The notes below the pieces were generated by a model. The model saw nothing but the letters and a program-made list of their open reading frames with translations. It ran no database searches and had not been told where the DNA came from. The translations under genes and the position numbers were made by a program. Positions 1-6,482 of a DNA stretch of 10,709 nt are shown here, one piece after another. How positions within the stretch are numbered: position 1 is the first letter of the stretch; each line of letters opens with the position of its first letter. This DNA is from Lachnospiraceae bacterium (GTDB lineage: Bacteria; Bacillota_A; Clostridia; Lachnospirales; Lachnospiraceae): contig JAFYAD010000040.1 in the NCBI GenBank assembly GCA_017540915.1, positions 1 through 10,709 on the forward strand, written 5' to 3'.

Positions 1-2154
1 CTTGACGAGGTAAAAGAGATGCTTTCGTCTTACGATATCTATGTCTCCACATCAATGGGTGACGCATCGGCAGAGCAGATCACAAACGAAATGAACACTG
101 TCAGCGTCATAGTGGCGGTCATAGTAGTGTCTATCCTGCTGCTGACCAGTGAGACCTTTGCGGAGGTGCCTGTGCTGCTGATGACCTTTGGAGCGGCTGC
201 GGTTATCACCAAGGGTACGAACTATCTGATGGGTACCATTTCCTTTGTGTCAGATTCGGTGACTGTGGTGCTGCAGCTTGCTCTTTCGGTGGACTACGCA
301 GTCATATTCTGTAACAGGTTCAAGGAGGAGCACAAGAGACTGCCAATCCGCGAGGCGGATATTGTGGCTCTGAGCAAGGCAATACCGGAGATCAGCTCCA
401 GCTCGCTGACCACAATAGGAGGTCTTATAGCCATGCTGTTCATGCAGTATGGTATAGGCTCGGACATGGCGATATGCCTTATAAAGGCTATAATCCTAAG
501 CCTCCTGTCTGTTTTCCTGCTGATGCCGGGACTTATAATGCTGTTCGGCAATGCTATGGATAAGACAAAGCACAGGAATCTGATACCAAAGATCCCGCTT
601 GTGGGCAAATTTGATTATGCTACGAGATTTGTGATACCGCCGTTGTTTCTGGTTATCCTGGTGGGGGCTTATATAATGCAGGACAAATGTCCTTATGTTT
701 ACGGATATTCCATGCTGGAAACCCCGGTTCAGAACGAGCAGCAGATCACAGACGAGTATATAGCGGAAAGCTTTGGAAAGAGCAACTTTGTGGCATTGGT
801 GGTTCCGGCGGGAAGCTACGAAACGGAAGGCAGACTTATAAAAGCTCTTGAAAAATATGATGAGGTAGACTATGTGACAGGGCTTTCCAACACTGAGGCA
901 ATGGATGGGTACTGTCTCACGGATAAGCTTAAACCCAGGGAATTTGCCGAGCTTCTGGATCTGGATTACGAGGTGGCGGAGCTTGTGTATACGGCATATG
1001 CCCTTGAGGATAAAAATTATGCCAAGCTGGTGAACGGCTTTTCCTCGTATTCCGTTCCGTTGATAGATATGCTGATTTTTGTACATGATGAGGTGGATGA
1101 AGGCTATGTGGATCTGGACGGGGAAGTCAGGGATACCCTGTATGATGCCTATGACAAGATAATGATAGCCAAAAACCAGCTTCAGGGTGAGGATTACAGT
1201 CGAATGCTGGTATATCTGAAGCTTCCCGAGGAAGGTGATGATACATTCGCATTCATTGATACCATCAGGGATACGGCCGAAAAATATTACCCGGACGGTC
1301 AGGTCATCGTGGTGGGCAATTCCACCAGTGAATATGATCTGTTCAAGACCTTCCAGGTGGATAACATGGTGGTCAATGTAGTGTCTGTACTGGCGGTTCT
1401 GGTGGTACTGCTGTTTACCTTCCAGTCTGCGGGTATGCCGGTGCTGCTGATCATGGTCATTGAGGGTGCGATCTGGGTGAACTTTTCTTTCCCGGCGGCT
1501 ACGGGCAACAACCTGTTCTTTATGTGCTATCTGATAGTGAGCTCTATCCAGATGGGTGCAAATATTGATTACGCCATTGTAATATCCGGGCGCTTTATGG
1601 AGCTGAAGGATCAGATGCCGAAAAAACAGGCTATCATAGAGACCATGAATTTTGCGTTCCCCACCATAGTGACCAGCGGCTCCATGATGGCGCTTGCTGG
1701 CATCGTAATCGGACAGATGTCATCGGATGGTGCGATCTGCGGTATCGGACAGTGTCTCGGACGCGGTACCATAATATCCATACTGGTGGTAATGTTTGTG
1801 CTGCCGCAGATACTGCTGTTAGGTGAGCATATCATAGAAAAAACATCCTTCAGGGTCTCAATGCCCATCCGCACCGAACAACTCTCGGGTGTTGTGCGGG
1901 TGAACGGACTCATGCAGGGTAATATCAACGGATACTTTGTAGGTGAGATGAGGGGCGTTATATACGGAGAAGCCAACGGCATCATTCAGCTTGCCGACAA
2001 GAGAACGTCCGGGGATGCGGACAGCCGCGGTAATACGGCCGGACAGGAGGATTCGGACAGCCGTGGTAATACGACCGGACAGGACGATTCGGACATCGGC
2101 GGTGGTTCCGGGCTTTCGGACAATGGAGAATTGGGGGTGACGGATCATGAGTAA
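1..2154 (+). CDS. RND/MMPL-family membrane transporter, 5'-truncated by the window edge
   Basis: The reading frame is open from base 1, so the ATG at 19 is probably internal and the true start lies upstream; 717 codons are visible. Two hydrophobic MMPL-type membrane blocks are seen. The first (about 100-680) has several helices with the typical LQLALSVDYAVIFCNRFKEE segment. The second (about 1360-1850) has the matching IQMGANIDYAIVISGRFME segment. The acidic residue in each 'DYA' segment is the family's usual proton-relay region. Between them (about 690-1350) lies a soluble extracytoplasmic domain. Helix 1 and the first external loop should be in the missing part. The family exports lipids, siderophores or other hydrophobic compounds using the proton gradient; the substrate cannot be read here. 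The C-terminal tail (about 1850-2151) is unusual, with xxxG tetrapeptides and an acidic Gly/Asp/Ser repeat. The stop overlaps the next gene by 8 bp, implying translational coupling. Confidence 0.9.
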   Translation, partial: LDEVKEMLSSYDIYVSTSMGDASAEQITNEMNTVSVIVAVIVVSILLLTSETFAEVPVLLMTFGAAAVITKGTNYLMGTISFVSDSVTVVLQLALSVDYAVIFCNRFKEEHKRLPIREADIVALSKAIPEISSSSLTTIGGLIAMLFMQYGIGSDMAICLIKAIILSLLSVFLLMPGLIMLFGNAMDKTKHRNLIPKIPLVGKFDYATRFVIPPLFLVILVGAYIMQDKCPYVYGYSMLETPVQNEQQITDEYIAESFGKSNFVALVVPAGSYETEGRLIKALEKYDEVDYVTGLSNTEAMDGYCLTDKLKPREFAELLDLDYEVAELVYTAYALEDKNYAKLVNGFSSYSVPLIDMLIFVHDEVDEGYVDLDGEVRDTLYDAYDKIMIAKNQLQGEDYSRMLVYLKLPEEGDDTFAFIDTIRDTAEKYYPDGQVIVVGNSTSEYDLFKTFQVDNMVVNVVSVLAVLVVLLFTFQSAGMPVLLIMVIEGAIWVNFSFPAATGNNLFFMCYLIVSSIQMGANIDYAIVISGRFMELKDQMPKKQAIIETMNFAFPTIVTSGSMMALAGIVIGQMSSDGAICGIGQCLGRGTIISILVVMFVLPQILLLGEHIIEKTSFRVSMPIRTEQLSGVVRVNGLMQGNINGYFVGEMRGVIYGEANGIIQLADKRTSGDADSRGNTAGQEDSDSRGNTTGQDDSDIGGGSGLSDNGELGVTDHE
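2018..2097 (+). repeat. 36-bp in-frame tandem repeat in the transporter tail
   Basis: Two adjacent 36-bp units (2018-2053 and 2054-2089) match at 33 of 36 bases, and a third degenerate start follows from 2090. Each unit encodes 12 residues of the form DSRGNTxGQxDS, so copy-number change keeps the frame. The segment is hydrophilic, acidic and probably disordered, at the C-terminal end of the transporter. Confidence 0.85.
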
Positions 2155-5100
2155 AAAGATTATGAGCCGTGTATCGGCCCTGGTATTGAGCTTTGTCATG
2201 ATGTTTTCTCCTATGGCAGCGTTTACCGGAAGTGTTACAGGCTTTGCTGCGGAAAACATTGAAAAATGGGATGCAGATGTCATAGAGATCTCTTCGGAAA
2301 AGGATCTGGGAGAACTGGCCGGACACTGTCATGAGGACGGCTGGTCAAAGGGAAAGACCGTAAAACTGACTGCGGATATCACATTAAAGGGGGATGATTT
2401 TACATATATACCGTATTTTAACGGAACCTTTAACGGCGGCGGTTATTCCATCAGAAACTACGAGTATAAGGGCAACGGCTTTATTGTGGGATTTTTCCGC
2501 TACATAGGAACGGAAGGTGTGGTGAAAAACCTGGATATTTACGGAACCGTGGCATCTGACGATGATGACGAGGCTGTGGGCGATTTTTGCGGTGTCAATA
2601 ACGGCACGGTCGTAAACTGCTCATTCAGGGGCAATGTTTCGGGCAAGACCCAGACCGGCGGAATGGCAGGCATCAATGATGCGTCGGGAGTCATCAAAAA
2701 ATGCACCTGCAGCGGACGCATAAAAGGCTATTATTACACCGGAGGTCTTGCAGGTGAGAACAGGGGCATCATAAAGGAGAGCCTTAATACTTCAAATGTC
2801 AACGACAACAGCGACTGGGTTGAAGAAAATGACGCCATAGGTCTTGATATACTGACTCAGATCGCCTCCAACGAGACGACGGTGAAGGTGGAGAGCGGAA
2901 CGGACACGGGAGGAATAGCAGGCTATTCCACAGGCGTTATAGCAGATTCCATCAACGATGGCGTGGTGGGTTATTCACATACAGGCTACAACATAGGCGG
3001 TATATGCGGCAGGACTTCAGGCGTGATCCTGTCCTGCACCAACAACGGAAAAGTCTACGGCCGCAAGGATATAGGTGGTATCGCAGGGCAGCAGGAGCCT
3101 GACATCAGAATGCAGAAGACAGGAACTCTCACCAAGGAGGTGGACAGGCTTCACGAGCTCGTAGAAAAGCTCCTGGATGACATTGAGGATGCAAACATCG
3201 GTCTTAACGACGAGACTGACGAGTTGAAATCCTATGCTGACGGTACGACGGATTCAGCAGGAAAGATAAATGACATAGCAACACAATACGTAAACGATAA
3301 CACAGAAGCCATCAACTCCCTGCTGGAGGAGGCGGACTATGTGATGGATGCTTTTCCCGCGGTTCTGGAGGAACTGAAATCAGCTATGGATGAGGCAGCG
3401 GGAACAAACGGTGACGTGGAAAAGCTGACAAGTGACATCAAAGACGCATCCGATGCCTTTGAAAGGGATTACACCCTTGTATCAAATGAGCTTACAGCCA
3501 TATATAACGATCTCAACAACATGTCCAAAGAGGCTGATAATATTTCCAAACAGGTGGATAAAATATACAGCAAACTGGATAAGGCTTATAAGACGATTCA
3601 GACCGACACAAATGAGATAAAGACCATTATCGGCGGTTACGCGGAAACGGAAACAGTGCAGCTGAGTCCTGAGGACAGGCAGAGGATCAGTGATCTTCTG
3701 GATGAGATACTGAGCGTTGATCTGCCGAAGGCTGACGGTCCGGAGGTCACATCCATAAACGAATCCGTGTCAAGCATCAAAGAGCTGAATGAGGATATGT
3801 CCGTTCATGCTGCCTACCTTGATACGAATTCGGATGTGATGGTACAGAACACCTCAACATACACCAAAATAATCTCGGATGATGTTCAGAAAGTGTCGGA
3901 TGATCTGGAGGCTGTGTTCACCCATCTTTCAAATGCCGTGAAAGAGTTGGAGGATATCCTGATATATGTTAACGCGCTGGACGATGTTTCCTTCAGTTAC
4001 CTGGGAGACGATTTTACCGCAGAGACCGACAATCTCAAGGATCAGCTGGATGGAGTGACGGAGAGTCTTAAGCATATCGCCGATGTGGGCAGTGACTACG
4101 GTACCGTGATAGATTCGGATCTCAAGCTGGTAAACGATCAGGTTAATGTGATATACAATCTTGTGGCGTCCGAGGTGGACGAGATGGAAATATCCGAGTC
4201 CGACAGCCTCAAAGATTACTACAAAGAAGTTGAGGAAGACAGGCTGGACGATATCACAGCGGGGCGCATGGACCATTGCGTTAATAACGGTGTGACGGAG
4301 GGAGATATCAATGTCGGCGGCATAGTGGGTGCTATGTCGGTGGATACCGACGATCAGGAGGAGAATGCCGCAGGCAACGTATCCTTCAGGCTGAATTACG
4401 AGTACACCACGGCCTGTCTTGTCAACGGCTGTAAAAACTACGGCAAGGTCACCGCAAAAAAAGACGGAGCAGGTGGAATAAGCGGATTCGTGAAGATCGG
4501 CGCAGTGAGAGGCTGCGAGAGCTACGGCTGGATCAGCAGTACCGAGGGCGGATTCGTGGGAGGTATCGTGGGTGAGTCCACAGGTACCGTTTTAAGCTGT
4601 TATTCTATCTGCCGTCTTGAGGGAGCTAAAAATGTGGGTGGAATAGCCGGTTACGCTCTCACCATTAAAAACAGCTGTTCCATGGTGGATCTTCTGGATG
4701 CGAAAGCCAGATTCGGCGCCATTGCCGGACAGATAGCGGTTGAAGAGGATAACACCTCAGTGTGGGCAGGTGTTGTCAGCGGAAACAGCTATGTTTCGGA
4801 CGAGGTATACGGTATCGATAACATAGGCTATGAAAATGCGGCGGACAAGATAACCTACAAGGAATTGCTGAGTCAGCCGGGATTGCCCGAAGATTTCAAA
4901 CATCTGAAGGTGATCTTCATGATAGAGGATGAGATACTGGAGGAGAGCGAGTTCGAATATGGTGCCGAGTCGGCAGAAGTGGTATTTCCCGAATTTCCGG
5001 AGAGGGAAGGCTGCTACGGAGTGTGGGGAGAGATAACCCGCAAAAAGATCAAGAGTAATATCTATGTGGAAGGCGAATACCACGACATCATCAGCACATT

Positions 5101-5590
5101 GCCTGCTGAGAGCACGGTGGCGACCATGGATGATCTCATAAACGAAAAGCGCATTCTCGCCTATGCAGAGGGTAATTTTACCGAAAACACAATGTTTACC
5201 GCAAAGGTCTCATATGATGACAGTCACGGAATACCTGAAGAGAAGAAGGATTTTGTGGTTTATGATGTGGAACTGGGAGAGCTTGAACTTGAGAATAGGG
5301 ATCAGTTTCCGGTGAGGATATACAATCCGTACACTAAGGTTTCGGTGTATGAATTAAAAGACGGCACATGGCAGAGTGCGGATTTCCTGAACAGGGGCGG
5401 ATACATTCAGGTCACTATGCAGGGACGTTCCGGAACATATGCAGTGGTGGATACCGCAATACATGTTCCTTCTTGGGTTTACATCGCATGTGCCTGCGCG
5501 GCGGGATTGCTGGTGTTGATAGTGTTTATGACTATTGTACTAAAGCTGAGAAAACACAGAGCCGGGAAAGAGCCGAAGGCAGATAAATAA
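2147..5590 (+). CDS. secreted, C-terminally anchored GLUG/beta-helix surface protein with a long helical insert
   Basis: This is a 1147-residue protein. It starts with a signal peptide (lysines at 3-4, hydrophobic core about 9-26, likely cleavage near A34/A35). Residues about 80-319 hold glycine-rich GLUG-type repeats such as TGGMAG, TGGLAG, TGGIAG, IGGICG and IGGIAG, which usually form a beta-helix. Residues about 321-700 are strongly helical and heptad-like, rich in D, E, K, L, V and I, with no GLUG motifs. GLUG repeats resume at 708-about 870 (VGGIVG, AGGISG, VGGIVG, VGGIAG). A segment near 920-970 looks like an InlB B-type repeat. One transmembrane helix (about 1110-1133) and a basic tail KLRKHRAGKEPKADK end the protein. 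The ATG overlaps the transporter's stop region, with the G-rich stretch GGGGGTG upstream as a likely ribosome binding site. Its role is unknown; a partner, adhesin or scaffold for the transporter is inferred from the overlap only. Confidence 0.88.
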   Translation: MSKKIMSRVSALVLSFVMMFSPMAAFTGSVTGFAAENIEKWDADVIEISSEKDLGELAGHCHEDGWSKGKTVKLTADITLKGDDFTYIPYFNGTFNGGGYSIRNYEYKGNGFIVGFFRYIGTEGVVKNLDIYGTVASDDDDEAVGDFCGVNNGTVVNCSFRGNVSGKTQTGGMAGINDASGVIKKCTCSGRIKGYYYTGGLAGENRGIIKESLNTSNVNDNSDWVEENDAIGLDILTQIASNETTVKVESGTDTGGIAGYSTGVIADSINDGVVGYSHTGYNIGGICGRTSGVILSCTNNGKVYGRKDIGGIAGQQEPDIRMQKTGTLTKEVDRLHELVEKLLDDIEDANIGLNDETDELKSYADGTTDSAGKINDIATQYVNDNTEAINSLLEEADYVMDAFPAVLEELKSAMDEAAGTNGDVEKLTSDIKDASDAFERDYTLVSNELTAIYNDLNNMSKEADNISKQVDKIYSKLDKAYKTIQTDTNEIKTIIGGYAETETVQLSPEDRQRISDLLDEILSVDLPKADGPEVTSINESVSSIKELNEDMSVHAAYLDTNSDVMVQNTSTYTKIISDDVQKVSDDLEAVFTHLSNAVKELEDILIYVNALDDVSFSYLGDDFTAETDNLKDQLDGVTESLKHIADVGSDYGTVIDSDLKLVNDQVNVIYNLVASEVDEMEISESDSLKDYYKEVEEDRLDDITAGRMDHCVNNGVTEGDINVGGIVGAMSVDTDDQEENAAGNVSFRLNYEYTTACLVNGCKNYGKVTAKKDGAGGISGFVKIGAVRGCESYGWISSTEGGFVGGIVGESTGTVLSCYSICRLEGAKNVGGIAGYALTIKNSCSMVDLLDAKARFGAIAGQIAVEEDNTSVWAGVVSGNSYVSDEVYGIDNIGYENAADKITYKELLSQPGLPEDFKHLKVIFMIEDEILEESEFEYGAESAEVVFPEFPEREGCYGVWGEITRKKIKSNIYVEGEYHDIISTLPAESTVATMDDLINEKRILAYAEGNFTENTMFTAKVSYDDSHGIPEEKKDFVVYDVELGELELENRDQFPVRIYNPYTKVSVYELKDGTWQSADFLNRGGYIQVTMQGRSGTYAVVDTAIHVPSWVYIACACAAGLLVLIVFMTIVLKLRKHRAGKEPKADK

Positions 5591-5724
5591 AGAAAAAAAC
5601 AGGAGAAATAGCCGAAGGCAGATAAAAGGGAAAACGGTGAGACAGCCGAAGGCAAAAAGCCGAAGTTAAGCCCAAGAAGAAAACTGATGATCAAAGAAAG
5701 CTGATGATAAAGAACGCTGATGAT
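5571..5724 (+). repeat. short direct repeats continuing the lysine-rich tail past the stop codon
   Basis: A 17-bp sequence, AGCCGAAGGCAGATAAA, occurs identically at 5571-5587 (the last codons of the surface protein) and at 5610-5626, 39 bp (13 codons) apart. A shorter copy, AGCCGAAGGC, lies at 5644-5653. Farther on, CTGATGAT occurs three times (5684-5691, 5701-5708, 5717-5724) at 16-17 bp spacing. Read in the gene's frame, the first two copies both give PKADK, but TAA at 5588 and TAG at 5609 interrupt it. Another frame reads KAEVKPKKKTDD from 5656. This looks like a repetitive basic/acidic tail broken by stops and frameshifts. No terminator hairpin is seen here. Confidence 0.7.
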
Positions 5725-5746
5725 ATAGTACGAAAAGGTAATTGAA

Positions 5747-5986
5747 ATGACAGATGAAGTTTTCCGCCAGATTATAGATACCGCGAATGACAGTCTTTTC
5801 TGGAAGGACAAGGACCGCCGTTTTGTAGGCGTCAATAAGTCTTTTCTGGATTTTTACGGCTTCGAGTCCGCTGATGTCCTCATAGGAAAAAACGATGAGG
5901 ACATGGGCTGGCACAGTGATCCCGTGCCGTTTATGGAGGACGAGTGCGGAATACTGTACTATATTGCCTCAAAACTGGCTGAATAG
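5747..5986 (+). pseudogene. PAS-domain fragment, probably remnant of a larger signalling protein
   Basis: The 79 codons begin with a clear PAS start: FRQIIDTANDSLFWKDKDRR followed by FVGVNKSFLDFYGFES and a GKNDEDMGWHSDP segment. This matches the first half of PAS sensor domains, which often precede GGDEF diguanylate cyclase or histidine kinase modules in Clostridia. The PAS similarity fades after about residue 65 (near 5941), and the last residues (CGILYYIASKLAE) do not look like the remaining PAS strands. A complete PAS fold needs about 100 residues, and no output domain follows. The ribosome binding site is weak (AAAGG at 5735-5738). A terminator follows within 20 bp. I read it as a truncated remnant; a short functional PAS-only protein is less likely. 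The upstream neighbour is the decayed tail region, which supports local rearrangement. Confidence 0.65.
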
Positions 5987-6005
5987 AGAATGTATGTTTT
6001 AAGGT

Positions 6006-6040
6006 AAAAGACTGCGTAATGAGCGGTCTTTTATTTTTTT
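6006..6040 (+). terminator. intrinsic terminator after the PAS fragment
   Basis: A 10-bp stem (6006-6015 with 6023-6032, one T-G wobble) encloses the 7-base loop GTAATGA. It is followed by ATTTTTTT at 6033-6040. It separates the region upstream from the BlaI-type promoter that starts 12 bp later. Confidence 0.9.
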
Positions 6041-6051
6041 GAAAAAAAGTA

Positions 6052-6080
6052 TTGACATATTTGGTCTATGGGTATAGACT
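6052..6080 (+). promoter_or_regulatory. promoter of the blaI-mecR1-like operon
   Basis: A perfect -35 box, TTGACA (6052-6057), is followed at 17 bp by TAGACT (6075-6080), a 4 of 6 match to the -10 consensus. An overlapping alternative, TATAGA, lies at 6073-6078 with a 15-bp spacer. Expected start of transcription is near 6087. The -10 lies inside the first inverted repeat, so bound repressor would block RNA polymerase. Confidence 0.8.
6063..6080 (+). promoter_or_regulatory. candidate BlaI operator 1
   Basis: This is an inverted repeat with arms GGTCTAT (6063-6069) and ATAGACT (6074-6080) around the 4-bp spacer GGGT; 6 of 7 arm positions pair. It covers the end of the -35/-10 spacer and the -10 box. 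BlaI/MecI-family repressors bind such short dyads as dimers, usually next to their own gene. Confidence 0.75.
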
Positions 6081-6085
6081 AAAGT

Positions 6086-6103
6086 GGTCGATAGGAATAG
6101 ACC
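6086..6103 (+). promoter_or_regulatory. candidate BlaI operator 2
   Basis: This second dyad has the same layout as operator 1: arms GGTCGAT (6086-6092) and ATAGACC (6097-6103) around a 4-bp spacer (AGGA), with one mismatched arm position. Its centre is 23 bp from that of operator 1, about two helical turns. It covers the expected transcription start and ends just before the ribosome binding site. Confidence 0.75.
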
Positions 6104-6104
6104 G

Positions 6105-6111
6105 AAAGGAG
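6105..6111 (+). promoter_or_regulatory. ribosome binding site that fixes the BlaI-type start
   Basis: AAAGGAG lies 6 bp before the ATG at 6118. It rules out the longer in-frame start at 6052, which would lie in the -35 box and would have no ribosome binding site. Confidence 0.85.
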
Positions 6112-6117
6112 AAAGAT

Positions 6118-6477
6118 ATGAAAAACATAGAATTGGCGGCGGTGCAGGAGCGTTTTGCGGATATCGTCTGGGCGAATGAACCCATCGCATCCGGGGAGCT
6201 TGTGAAGCTCTGCGCAAAGGAGCTGGACTGGAAAAAAGCGACTACATATACGGTTCTTAAGAAACTGTGTGAAAAGGGACTGCTTCAGAATTTGGACGGT
6301 ATCGTGACTTCGCTGGTTGGAAAAGAAGAGTTTTATTCGGCAAAGAGCGAGCAGATCATAGAGGATTCCTACGAGGGATCGCTGCCGGCGTTTATCGCGG
6401 CTTTCACATCTCGAAAGAAGCTGACCGGAAAAGAGATCGATGAGATACAGAGGATGATCGACGAATTTAAGAGGTGA
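6118..6477 (+). CDS. BlaI/MecI-family winged-helix repressor
   Basis: The 119-residue length is typical of the family (about 120-130). Residues about 10-68 form the winged-helix DNA-binding domain; the recognition-helix segment WKKATTYTVLKKLCEKGLL (39-56) matches the family pattern W-x-x-x-T-v-x-t-x-L-x-R/K-L-x-x-K-G-x-L. The C-terminal helices (about 76-119, with SLPAFIAAFTSRKKLTGKEI) are the dimerisation part, where staphylococcal BlaI is cut near residue 101 on induction. The protein should bind the two dyads at 6063-6080 and 6086-6103 and so repress its own operon. Its stop codon lies 5 bp before the start of the membrane protease gene, so they are co-transcribed. The family has members that control functions other than beta-lactam resistance, so no resistance role is assumed. 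Confidence 0.93.
   Translation: MKNIELAAVQERFADIVWANEPIASGELVKLCAKELDWKKATTYTVLKKLCEKGLLQNLDGIVTSLVGKEEFYSAKSEQIIEDSYEGSLPAFIAAFTSRKKLTGKEIDEIQRMIDEFKR
6471..6477 (+). promoter_or_regulatory. ribosome binding site that fixes the MecR1-like start
   Basis: GAGGTGA ends 5 bp before the ATG at 6483. The in-frame GTG at 6474 lies inside this site and so is not the likely start. Confidence 0.7.
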
Positions 6478-6482
6478 TTGCA

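Noticed and set aside
496..1086. 196-codon reverse-strand open frame inside the transporter gene
   Set aside because: It is antisense to a clearly coding MMPL frame and has a composition unlike a real protein. The same applies to the other reverse-strand frames inside the surface protein, pspA and ATPase genes.
5479..5914. Two overlapping reverse-strand frames over the tail and PAS region
   Set aside because: They are antisense to the surface-protein end and the PAS fragment. I see no promoter, ribosome binding site or domain for them.
6052..6117. Longer in-frame start for the BlaI-type repressor
   Set aside because: It would begin in the -35 box and run through both operators, and it has no ribosome binding site. 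The ATG at 6118 has AAAGGAG at good spacing and gives the family length.
6474..6482. GTG start for the MecR1-like protein, giving a 4-bp overlap with the repressor gene
   Set aside because: The GTG sits within the ribosome binding site GAGGTGA that serves the ATG at 6483. It adds only three residues.
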